From NCBI GenBank assembly GCA_014894735.1, contig JADBKX010000037.1:1217-12762 (forward strand): a DNA stretch of 11,546 bases, in the 5' to 3' direction. This DNA is from Candidatus Sediminicultor sextus. GTDB lineage: Bacteria; Atribacterota; Phoenicimicrobiia; Phoenicimicrobiales; Phoenicimicrobiaceae. Positions 6,062 through 11,546 of the stretch are shown here, in pieces (the stretch's first letter is position 1; every line of letters begins with the position of its first letter). The notes under the pieces are model-generated. The model searched no databases, had not been told where the DNA came from, and was given only the letters and a program-made list of their open reading frames with translations. The translations under genes and the position numbers were made by a program.

Positions 6062-7879
6062 TTATCTTTTTTTCTTGAACTGTGTATCGTATAGATTTCG
6101 ATATATTTCGTCTTTTTTGATCAGCTCTTCATGCCGACCAATTTCGGCGATCCGTCCTTTTTCCAACACCAATATCTGATCTGCCGCGAGAATGGTTGAC
6201 AGTCTGTGTGCGATCACAAAGCTGGTCCTGCCTTGAAGCAGCGGCAGCATCGCCTTTTGTATATACATTTCCGACACAGAATCCAGTGAAGAAGTAGCTT
6301 CGTCAAGGATAATGATTCTGGGATTCTTCAGGATCACCCTGGCAATTGAAATCCTCTGTTTCTCGCCTCCCGACAGCTTGATACCCCTGTTCCCTACAAT
6401 AGATTTGTATTGATCTGGCAATCCCATGATAAAGTCGTGAATATAGGCTGCCTTGCAAGCATTAATGAGGTCTTCGTCCGAGGTGTCCTGTCTGCCGTAT
6501 CTCAGGTTAGCTTCGATAGTATCGTTAAAAAGGTATGACTCCTGCATCACGATGCCGATCTGGCTGCGGAGGGACTCTTGCGTTACATCCCTGATGTCGG
6601 TCCCGTCAATCAATATTCTCCCTTCTGAGACATCATATAATCTTGGAATCAAATTAGTAACAGTTGTCTTTCCGGCGCCGCTCGCCCCAACTAGGGCGGT
6701 CATTGTACCAGCTGCCGCCGTAAAACTAATATCGTTTAATACTTCAACACCCTTGCTGTAGGAAAAATGAACGTTGTCAAAATCAACTCTGCCCAGAATG
6801 GGTTCCATGACCGAGGCACCGGGCTTGTCAACTATCTCCTGCTGTTTGTCAAAATATTCGAATACTCTTTGGAACAATGCCAGCGATCGGGTCACATCAA
6901 TATGAATGTTTGACAGCTGTACCACAGGTCCGTAAAGCCGCTGGAGAAGCGCTATAAAAGCGATGATCACACCGATGGTAATCTCGCCCCTGATAAACAA
7001 GTAGCCGCCGTACAGGTAAACTAACATGGGACCGATGGTGGTAAAGATCGACATTGTCATGAAAAACCATCTGCCGGCAAGCGATTCCCTGATCTGAAGC
7101 TTAATGACTTTCTTGTTTGTATCTTCGAATTTCCTATATTCTTCCTTTTCTCGTGTAAATATTTTCATGAGTATGAAGCCGCTGATACTGAGCGTTTCCT
7201 GAATAAGCTGATTCAAATCGCTGATTGTCTGCTGACTCTCCATAGCGACCTTCCATCTGAAACTGCCGACTTTCCGGGTTGGCAAAATAAATACAGGAAG
7301 TATGGCCATGCCAACGATAGCCAGTTTCCAGCTCATGGATATCAAGAGTGCAGCAGTTGTGATCAGCACAAATATGCTGTTCAAGACATTGATTACGGTT
7401 GAATTGAAAACATCCTGGATTCCATCAATATCACTGGTAATTCTGGTTATTATCTCTCCCGGTTTTGTTGATGAAAAGAAATTCAGCGACATATACTGAA
7501 GGTACCGATACATATGGTTCTTCATGTTAAAAATAATGTGCTTGGCTATCCAGGTATTCAAAAAAGACTGGCCTACCTGCAGCAGTTGAAGAAATATGGT
7601 CGTACCGATTGATATTACTATGAGCGTAATCAGCAGATGCAGGTCCTTCTGCGGCAAAGCGATATCTACAATGTTTTTGATGATAACCGGAGGAACTAGT
7701 CCAAGCAGAGACGAGATAAATATTGCGACAACTGCCAAGATCATTTGCTTCCAGAAAGGTTTGAAATACTTCATGATCCTGATCAGCATACTCTTGGTAA
7801 TTTTAGGTTTTTCGGCGGTTTCTTCATCAAATCTCATTCTGCCAAAGCCGCCGGGACCGCCACCTAATCCTCTTGCCAT
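6062..7879 (-). CDS. MsbA/LmrA-type ABC exporter (fused membrane and ATPase domains)
   Basis: About 605 residues, the standard length of an ABC half-exporter that works as a dimer. In the numbering from the upstream ATG (7888), a glycine-rich N-terminus (GLGGGPGGFG) precedes six likely membrane helices (about 46-66, 85-105, 165-185, 188-205, 275-298, 302-320). The ATPase domain has Walker A GASGAGKTT (401-409), Q-loop Q449, signature LSGGEKQR (505-512), Walker B IIILDE (525-530) with catalytic E530, and H-loop H561. All are intact, so a homodimer with two active sites is possible; no partner half-transporter is adjacent. The substrate (lipid, drug or peptide) cannot be told. I prefer ATG 7879 because AAAGG lies nine bases upstream, whereas ATG 7888 abuts it. 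It has its own consensus promoter and appears monocistronic. Confidence 0.93.
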   Translation of the reverse strand: MARGLGGGPGGFGRMRFDEETAEKPKITKSMLIRIMKYFKPFWKQMILAVVAIFISSLLGLVPPVIIKNIVDIALPQKDLHLLITLIVISIGTTIFLQLLQVGQSFLNTWIAKHIIFNMKNHMYRYLQYMSLNFFSSTKPGEIITRITSDIDGIQDVFNSTVINVLNSIFVLITTAALLISMSWKLAIVGMAILPVFILPTRKVGSFRWKVAMESQQTISDLNQLIQETLSISGFILMKIFTREKEEYRKFEDTNKKVIKLQIRESLAGRWFFMTMSIFTTIGPMLVYLYGGYLFIRGEITIGVIIAFIALLQRLYGPVVQLSNIHIDVTRSLALFQRVFEYFDKQQEIVDKPGASVMEPILGRVDFDNVHFSYSKGVEVLNDISFTAAAGTMTALVGASGAGKTTVTNLIPRLYDVSEGRILIDGTDIRDVTQESLRSQIGIVMQESYLFNDTIEANLRYGRQDTSDEDLINACKAAYIHDFIMGLPDQYKSIVGNRGIKLSGGEKQRISIARVILKNPRIIILDEATSSLDSVSEMYIQKAMLPLLQGRTSFVIAHRLSTILAADQILVLEKGRIAEIGRHEELIKKDEIYRNLYDTQFKKKR

Positions 7880-7922
7880 ATTAAACATCCTTTCCTATAC
7901 AGCACATGGGGAAGCAAATGAC

Positions 7923-7951
7923 AATATACTACAATACCACTACTCTGTCAA
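7923..7951 (-). promoter_or_regulatory. Promoter of the ABC exporter gene
   Basis: On the minus strand, perfect TTGACA (7951-7946) is separated by 17 bases from TATATT (7928-7923). This predicts a transcript start near 7916 and a leader of about 37 bases before ATG 7879. Confidence 0.7.
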
Positions 7952-8036
7952 ATAAATATAAAAAAAGAAAGAAGTTGCTTCTATCTATTACTTATCAGGT
8001 AACAGTTCTTAAGAAAATGGGATATTTTTATTCAAT

Positions 8037-8780
8037 TTATAACCCTAGTTTCCCGTATTTCCGCACGTATTTAATTACTCCCTGAGGGCAATTATCAACA
8101 CAGACACCGCAGAGAATACATTCTGCGTTCTCCATGGAAGCGCTTTGTACCATCCTGCTAACCTCCAAACTCATAGGACAATTCTTATCACATATTTTAC
8201 ATTGTTTACATTTATCACCTATAGACTCTAAATGAAGCGAAGGCCACTTGAAGTAATTTTTTATTTTGGTGCCAATTACCATAAATGGCGCCATCCAACA
8301 GACATAATGACAGAAGGCTCTCTTTCCAGCAGTGAACGATAGGATCACGAATAGACCAACAATGGTAAAGTACATCATATAAGCGGCGGGTTCAGATACT
8401 GATATTCCAGTTTCAGTCAGATGTAATGGATTTACTGTATGAAATCCGCCGGCTAATATCGCTATAGCAATAATAAAGCTAATCCAAGGAACCCAAATGA
8501 AGTATTTTATCCAGTTGAGTCTTCCTCCTCGAGCTTTTTTATCGTTGACTGTAAAACAAAATTCTTGGATACCGGCTCCTGGGCATACCCAACCGCAGAA
8601 AGCTCTACCAAGAAATAGTGATACCATAAATAAAAGTACGAAAGTGATAAAACTACCTGCGATAATCCCTTGTGCAGCACCGTCAATGATGATGTAGGGA
8701 GAAAAATAGTTTATGGTAATGGGAAATAACAAAAATGAAATCAAGATTATAGCTTTTCGGATTTTTTGTCTTCTAGTCAT
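8037..8780 (-). CDS. NapH/NosR-like membrane polyferredoxin
   Basis: The 247-residue protein combines membrane helices with iron-sulfur ligands. Hydrophobic segments lie at about 10-32, 38-58, 93-112 and 134-151. Two membrane-adjacent motifs, C62-GWV-C66-P and C157-HYV-C161, are typical of the NapH/CcoG/NosR C-terminal family. Two ferredoxin-type 4Fe-4S motifs follow: C191xxC194xxC197xxxC201P and C221xxC224xxC227xxxC231P. Such proteins pass electrons between the quinone pool or a cytoplasmic donor and a periplasmic reductase. No nitrate, nitrous oxide or other reductase gene is nearby, so the partner is unknown. The start is ATG 8780 with AGGAGG eight bases upstream, giving a natural MTRRQKIRKA membrane-protein N-terminus; an in-frame start at 8831 would add 17 unsupported residues. 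Confidence 0.88.
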   Translation of the reverse strand: MTRRQKIRKAIILISFLLFPITINYFSPYIIIDGAAQGIIAGSFITFVLLFMVSLFLGRAFCGWVCPGAGIQEFCFTVNDKKARGGRLNWIKYFIWVPWISFIIAIAILAGGFHTVNPLHLTETGISVSEPAAYMMYFTIVGLFVILSFTAGKRAFCHYVCWMAPFMVIGTKIKNYFKWPSLHLESIGDKCKQCKICDKNCPMSLEVSRMVQSASMENAECILCGVCVDNCPQGVIKYVRKYGKLGL

Positions 8781-8806
8781 AACCAATGCCTCCTTGTTTC
8801 TGGGGT

Positions 8807-8831
8807 GTGATAGAGAACAATTTTTTATCAC
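8807..8831. promoter_or_regulatory. Inverted repeat upstream of the polyferredoxin gene
   Basis: GTGATA (8807-8812) and TATCAC (8826-8831) form a perfect six-base inverted repeat separated by 13 bases, beginning 27 bases before the ATG at 8780 and so inside the leader or promoter region. It could be an operator or an mRNA hairpin. No convincing -35/-10 pair was found close by. Confidence 0.35.
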
Positions 8832-8914
8832 GCTCTACTTTTTGCTATCATTCCCCGATTAATATTCAAAAGATTAAACATTTTTTAATAGATAAATTAG
8901 ATTATTTTATTTAA

Positions 8915-9022
8915 AAAAAAGACCTTCCCGGAGCTACCCCAATTGAATATCCTTCTCAAGGAACTGTTTTATCTATGGATGAAGAACTTTATTCTTCATC
9001 TTTTCGGACCCTTCTAGAGTAA
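8915..9022 (+). pseudogene. Possible C-terminal remnant of a lost gene
   Basis: This entry lies inside a gene-free stretch of over 400 bases (8781-9213). On the plus strand an open frame after TAA (8912-8914) encodes KK followed by 33 residues (DLPGATPIEYPSQG then TVLSMDEELYSSSFRTLLE) and ends at TAA 9020-9022. There is no ribosome binding site and the only ATG is near its end, so it cannot be a complete gene. Its balanced, protein-like composition within very AT-rich surroundings suggests the tail of a deleted gene. I do not recognise the family; a chance open frame remains possible. The rest of the gap is AT-rich and holds the repeat at 8807-8831, a REP-like motif and the palindromic promoter. 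Confidence 0.35.
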
Positions 9023-9080
9023 GTTTCAATCTTTTAACTACAATTTATTGACCAATTTTATAATTAAATACCTCTTTTGG

Positions 9081-9096
9081 TGATATAATTATATCA
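9081..9096 (+). promoter_or_regulatory. Palindromic extended -10 promoter of the GPGEAK gene
   Basis: TGATATAATTATATCA is a perfect 16-bp palindrome. It contains TGATATAAT, an extended -10 with TATAAT at 9084-9089. No good -35 lies at the right distance (TTGACC at 9048-9053 is 30 bases upstream). The palindrome may be an operator overlapping the promoter. The leader to ATG 9214 would be about 118 bases. Confidence 0.45.
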
Positions 9097-9125
9097 AATT
9101 AGTTACTTAATTGCAGAGTATTAAC

Positions 9126-9141
9126 CACCGTCCCCTGACAC
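9126..9141. repeat. REP-like motif fragment
   Basis: ACCACCGTCCCCTGACAC at about 9124-9141 resembles the GTGTCAGGGGACGGT element that, from memory, recurs in many bacterial genomes near IS200-like (REP-associated) transposases. Only one unit is seen and no transposase is present. CCTGACAC also occurs at 3371-3378, beside the ACT/NamZ junction. It is GC-rich against its AT-rich surroundings. The match is from memory and needs a genome-wide count. Confidence 0.3.
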
Positions 9142-9213
9142 ATTTTATTTTAGAGTATTTTCTGAGTTCATAATATAAATAAATTCTTTATATTAATATC
9201 AGGAGGAATAAAA

Positions 9214-9624
9214 ATGGAAAAATTATTTGGTTTATGGGTCGATCATGAAAAAGCTATCATTGTCAGCTTAATGGGTGAAAGCCACAAGGTTATCCATCTA
9301 GAATCAGATATCGAGGGATATTTTCGACTAAAAGGCGGCTCACGTTCTAGCACACCTTATGGTCAACAAGATGCTACTTCAGAAAGCAAAAGAGATTTTC
9401 GTTATAGCAAACATCTTAATATCTATTTTCAGCATATTATTGATTTACTTAAAGATGCAAAACATATTTTTATTTTCGGTCCGGGTGAAGCAAAAATTGA
9501 GTTAAAGAAAGAGATAGAAAAAAATAATGTGTTTTTAGACAAAATCTCCGATATTGAGACAACCGATAAATTAACTGAACCGCAAATTGTAGCAAAAGTA
9601 AAAAAATATTTTGAGAAAGAATAA
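9214..9624 (+). CDS. Small conserved GPGEAK-motif protein, possibly eRF1/Pelota domain-3-like
   Basis: This is the only plus-strand gene of the window: 136 residues from ATG 9214, with AGGAGG seven bases upstream. The N-terminal strand LFGLWVDHEKAIIVSL (4-19) is followed by GGSRSSTPYG (41-50), a polar stretch with SESKRDFR (56-63), a helix, then IFIFGPGEAKIELKKEI (85-101) and TEPQIVAKVKKYF (121-133). The blocks SDIE, GGSRSSTPYG and GPGEAK are shared by a small bacterial family usually annotated as hypothetical or translational machinery protein. Its fold has been compared with the third domain of eRF1/Pelota and with bacterial archaeo-eukaryotic-type release factors; I infer this from motif memory. 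A role around ribosomes is possible but unproven. It stands alone between opposing genes, with its own palindromic promoter. Confidence 0.7.
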   Translation: MEKLFGLWVDHEKAIIVSLMGESHKVIHLESDIEGYFRLKGGSRSSTPYGQQDATSESKRDFRYSKHLNIYFQHIIDLLKDAKHIFIFGPGEAKIELKKEIEKNNVFLDKISDIETTDKLTEPQIVAKVKKYFEKE

Positions 9625-9643
9625 GAAAAAGATCTGGTTATGC

Positions 9644-9675
9644 AAATAAAATTATTTATCTTCTTTTCTTTTTTT
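9644..9675 (+). terminator. Weak terminator between convergent genes
   Basis: AAATAA-AA-TTATTT (9644-9657) is a small all-AU stem followed by the T-rich run TCTTCTTTTCTTTTTTT to 9675, 20 bases after the stop of the plus-strand gene. The stem is weak. On the opposite strand, GAAGAT and ATCTTTTTC segments around it could also pair and serve the permease operon that ends at 9679. Confidence 0.25.
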
Positions 9676-9678
9676 GGG

Positions 9679-10491
9679 TTACGATAAGATAAATATTCCA
9701 ATGACATACGGCAGTAAAACCAATAACGCCATGAGAGGATGTCCGGGCTGAGCTGCATTGCGTCTATCCCAGTTAAATAGATAGATTGCCAATCCAAATG
9801 CCAATACTCCGCTCGCCAACAGGATAATAAGTGACCCTATTGGATTAAAATCGGCAGTTAGATTTTGAGCCAGTCCTCGAAAAGCGTTCATAGCATGGGT
9901 AGCCGGTAAGAGAAGAGCGATTTTACTTATTGCTCCCGGTAACATGCTGAAGGGCAGCATCATTCCACCCAAAATCATCGAAGGGATGAAAACCAACTGC
10001 GACCACAACACTGTCATACGCGAACTGGTGGAAATCACTCCAATCAGCACACTTAATCCGGCACAGGCACAAGCAGTCACCATGAATGTCACGATAAAAT
10101 AAAGCCAATTGACAGGCAACGGTGCATTAAAGAACAAGGGAGCTGTAGTGACAATGATCATAGTCACTACTGAAGAATGTATGATAGTGGTTAATGCCGG
10201 AATGACCAGAATCGATAAAGCCGGCACACCATTAATCTTATAGTTGCGAAAAATACCAGCCTCACGGGCCGTTACTAATGGGTCGGGCAATCCTAGTATT
10301 GTCGCAGCAAGGACAGCAAAAATAGACATGGCAGGGATCATTGTCTCTCGAAAAAGAGGATTGATACCAGCCATAATCAGACCCATCATTGCATAAAAGC
10401 CCAGGGGGAAAAGATAGTTCATTAACAGCAAAGTCTTATTTCGAATCCCAGTACGAAACTCGAACAAAAAGTGATTAATAAAAGCGTTCAT
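9679..10491 (-). CDS. ABC-2 type exporter permease
   Basis: The 270-residue hydrophobic protein has an N-terminal amphipathic segment and about six membrane helices (about 22-42, 52-68, 92-118, 129-151, 162-182, 219-238), plus a further hydrophobic stretch at 252-269. TAREAGIFRNYKINGVP (74-90) is the usual cytoplasmic coupling segment, and GGMMLPFSMLP (175-185) is the conserved motif before the fifth/sixth helix of ABC2_membrane permeases. It partners the ATPase encoded directly upstream: its ATG (10491-10489) overlaps the ATPase stop as ATGA, so the two are translationally coupled. Such DrrAB/NatAB/YhfS-like systems export drugs, antibiotics, lipids or ions; the substrate here is unknown. 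No self-resistance or biosynthesis genes are adjacent. Confidence 0.9.
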   Translation of the reverse strand: MNAFINHFLFEFRTGIRNKTLLLMNYLFPLGFYAMMGLIMAGINPLFRETMIPAMSIFAVLAATILGLPDPLVTAREAGIFRNYKINGVPALSILVIPALTTIIHSSVVTMIIVTTAPLFFNAPLPVNWLYFIVTFMVTACACAGLSVLIGVISTSSRMTVLWSQLVFIPSMILGGMMLPFSMLPGAISKIALLLPATHAMNAFRGLAQNLTADFNPIGSLIILLASGVLAFGLAIYLFNWDRRNAAQPGHPLMALLVLLPYVIGIFILS

Positions 10492-11405
10492 TGGATACCT
10501 CCCGTGGTTGTAATTTCCAAAAAGCGATCTTCCAGAGAAGGCCGTTCTACACGCAAATCGACCAGCAAGTCTTCCCGGGTTTTTATGTGGGTTATAATAG
10601 CTGAAACAGTAGGCCCGATATCAGTGCTATAGTAAATAACATACTCTTCTTTGGATATACGCTTACTCACTGCCGGAAATTTGAGTTCAGGGTCAGAAAG
10701 GCTATCACCTTTTGTACGAACAGAGATCTTGGTAAAACCCGCTCCGGTAGCGGTTAGCTCAAGCGGGGTACCGGTAGTCGCAATTTTACCGCGCAGTAAA
10801 ATTGCCAGTCGGTTTGCCATTTCGTTCGCTTCTGCCATATCATGCGTAGCGAGGATGATCGTAGTTCCGGAAGATTGCAGCTCACGCATTAGATTATGTA
10901 ATTCGATACGTGAGGCAACATCAAGACCGGCAGTAGGTTCATCCAAAAATACTACAGGAGGTTTGTGGGCAACCGCCAGAGCAAGCCCCAGACGTCTCTG
11001 TTGGCCGGCGGATAGCTGATAATACTGTTCTCTCCTTTTCTCCTTAAGACCAAAACGGTCCAGTAAATCATAGCGTGGCAGCACAGCATGATAAGAACAG
11101 AAAAACTTCATCGCTTCATCAAGAGTAATGCTATCCGGCAAACCTGAAGTCTGTAATTGTACACCAATCAGGTTATGCAGTTTTCTCGACTGGCAAGCAG
11201 GATCAACATCCATAATTCGCAAAGAACCGCCATCAGGAACACGTAGTCCCTCCAAACTCTCCAGCGTACTCGTTTTCCCCGCTCCATTAGGCCCTAAAAG
11301 ACCAAAGATTTCACCTCGGTGCACTTCAAAACTGATACCATCCACGGCAACAAAATCACCGTAAACTTTACGAAAATCTATGACTCGAATTACCGTATCA
11401 TTCAT
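10488..11405 (-). CDS. ABC-2 exporter ATPase (DrrA/CcmA-type)
   Basis: The 305-residue ATPase has Walker A GPNGAGKT (38-45), a Q-loop in GVQLQ (81-85), signature LSAGQQRR (131-138), Walker B VVFLDEP (151-157) with E156, D-loop AGLD and H-loop H188 (ATHD). All are intact. The C-terminal portion (about 220-305) is the extra regulatory domain common in DrrA-like ATPases, ending with RPSLEDRFLEIT. The start is ATG 11405, with AAGGAG nine bases upstream. The gene heads a two-gene operon with the permease; the overlap is ATGA. Codon and base composition are more GC-rich than the ACT or toxin genes, similar to the other ABC gene. Confidence 0.92.
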   Translation of the reverse strand: MNDTVIRVIDFRKVYGDFVAVDGISFEVHRGEIFGLLGPNGAGKTSTLESLEGLRVPDGGSLRIMDVDPACQSRKLHNLIGVQLQTSGLPDSITLDEAMKFFCSYHAVLPRYDLLDRFGLKEKRREQYYQLSAGQQRRLGLALAVAHKPPVVFLDEPTAGLDVASRIELHNLMRELQSSGTTIILATHDMAEANEMANRLAILLRGKIATTGTPLELTATGAGFTKISVRTKGDSLSDPELKFPAVSKRISKEEYVIYYSTDIGPTVSAIITHIKTREDLLVDLRVERPSLEDRFLEITTTGGIQ

Positions 11406-11463
11406 GTAATATTTCTCCTTTATAAAATTGTTTAGGCAATTAACCCTCTTTTCATCTCAATTA

Positions 11464-11472
11464 AGTATAGCA
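11464..11472 (-). promoter_or_regulatory. Extended -10 promoter of the ABC-2 operon
   Basis: On the minus strand TGCTATACT (11472-11464) is an extended -10, about 58 bases before ATG 11405. The best -35 at 17 bases (TATATT) is poor. Most of the element lies in bases that align with the ACT gene fragment at 11466-11546, where the intact gene reads TTTGCCATA, so the promoter may have arisen from gene-derived sequence. Confidence 0.4.
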
Positions 11473-11546
11473 AAAGTTTCTTTCTAAATATATACTTTAC
11501 CATTCTTAAAAATTATTTTTCTTTGTAATCTGATGCAAACAATTAC
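11466..11546 (-). pseudogene. Third, decayed fragment of the ACT-domain gene (runs off right edge)
   Basis: These 81 bases align with 3262-3341 of the intact ACT gene at about 85% identity with one inserted base. They cover the leader and N-terminal part: GTAATTG(T)TTG, then CLHQITKKNNF, a one-base insertion, KNGKVYI, and a TAG where the intact copy has the W codon of VWKE. Similarity stops at 11466, after the bases for FAI. It is therefore frameshifted, interrupted by a stop and cut off, on the same strand as the other two copies. More of its 5' side may lie beyond the window. Confidence 0.75.

Noticed and set aside
8807..8831. CRP/FNR binding site
   Set aside because: The half-sites resemble TGTGA/TCAC, but the spacing is far wider than the N6 or N4 gap of those regulators.
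9429..9797. Minus-strand open frame of 122 codons
   Set aside because: It overlaps two well-supported genes (the GPGEAK gene and the permease), has no family features and is a shadow frame.
10651..11364. Plus-strand open frames across the ATPase gene
   Set aside because: They mirror a fully conserved ATPase on the minus strand and have no start signals or recognisable content.
6062..11405. One operon containing both ABC systems and the polyferredoxin
   Set aside because: The genes are separated by gaps of about 150 bases or more, a plus-strand gene intervenes, and the first exporter has its own consensus promoter.

Overview
The window looks like a piece of chromosome from an anaerobic or microaerophilic, AT-rich bacterium with Firmicutes-like expression signals. 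Ribosome binding sites are strong (AGGAG or GGAGG), GTG and TTG starts occur, and promoters read close to TTGACA/TATAAT, often with an extended -10 (TGnTATAAT). A low-GC Firmicute or a deep-branching relative such as Atribacterota would fit, but nothing here fixes the taxon. Almost all genes are on the minus strand; one small gene near 9.2-9.6 kb is on the plus strand. No rRNA, tRNA, CRISPR array or intact transposase was seen.

Layout from left to right. Positions 1-2800 hold a tight three-gene operon read leftward from a good promoter near 2770-2798: a TatD-family metal-dependent hydrolase, an AlaX-type tRNA-editing protein, and an exported M48 zinc protease that runs off the left edge. Positions 2825-2922 are a hairpin-rich spacer. 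Positions 2938-3333 encode a small ACT-domain protein. Next comes a visibly GC-richer gene for an exported DUF1343/NamZ-type exo-N-acetylmuramidase (3418-4713), then a MazF-type toxin with a ribbon-helix-helix antitoxin (4759-5323). The toxin-antitoxin promoter carries three TTATAC boxes at exact 11-bp spacing. At 5454-5659 lies a second, broken copy of the ACT gene, followed by a small two-helix membrane protein gene (5678-5866).

Positions 6062-7951 hold a full-length MsbA/LmrA-type ABC exporter with its own consensus promoter. Positions 8037-8780 encode a NapH-like membrane polyferredoxin. The gap 8781-9213 contains an inverted repeat, what looks like the C-terminal tail of a lost gene, a REP-like motif and a palindromic promoter for the plus-strand gene. 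That gene (9214-9624) encodes a small conserved protein with a GPGEAK motif. Positions 9679-11405 hold a two-gene ABC-2 exporter operon (ATPase then permease, overlapping by ATGA). The right edge (11466-11546) is a third, frameshifted fragment of the ACT gene.

The most distinctive feature is the mosaic structure: one intact and two decayed same-strand copies of a single ACT-domain gene, separated by genes of differing composition (NamZ, toxin-antitoxin, ABC exporters). This suggests a region repeatedly rearranged by recombination or insertion. I see no clearly new multi-gene system. The best candidates for follow-up are the ACT gene family, the phased operator of the toxin-antitoxin pair, the hairpin array at 2825-2889, and the solitary GPGEAK protein.
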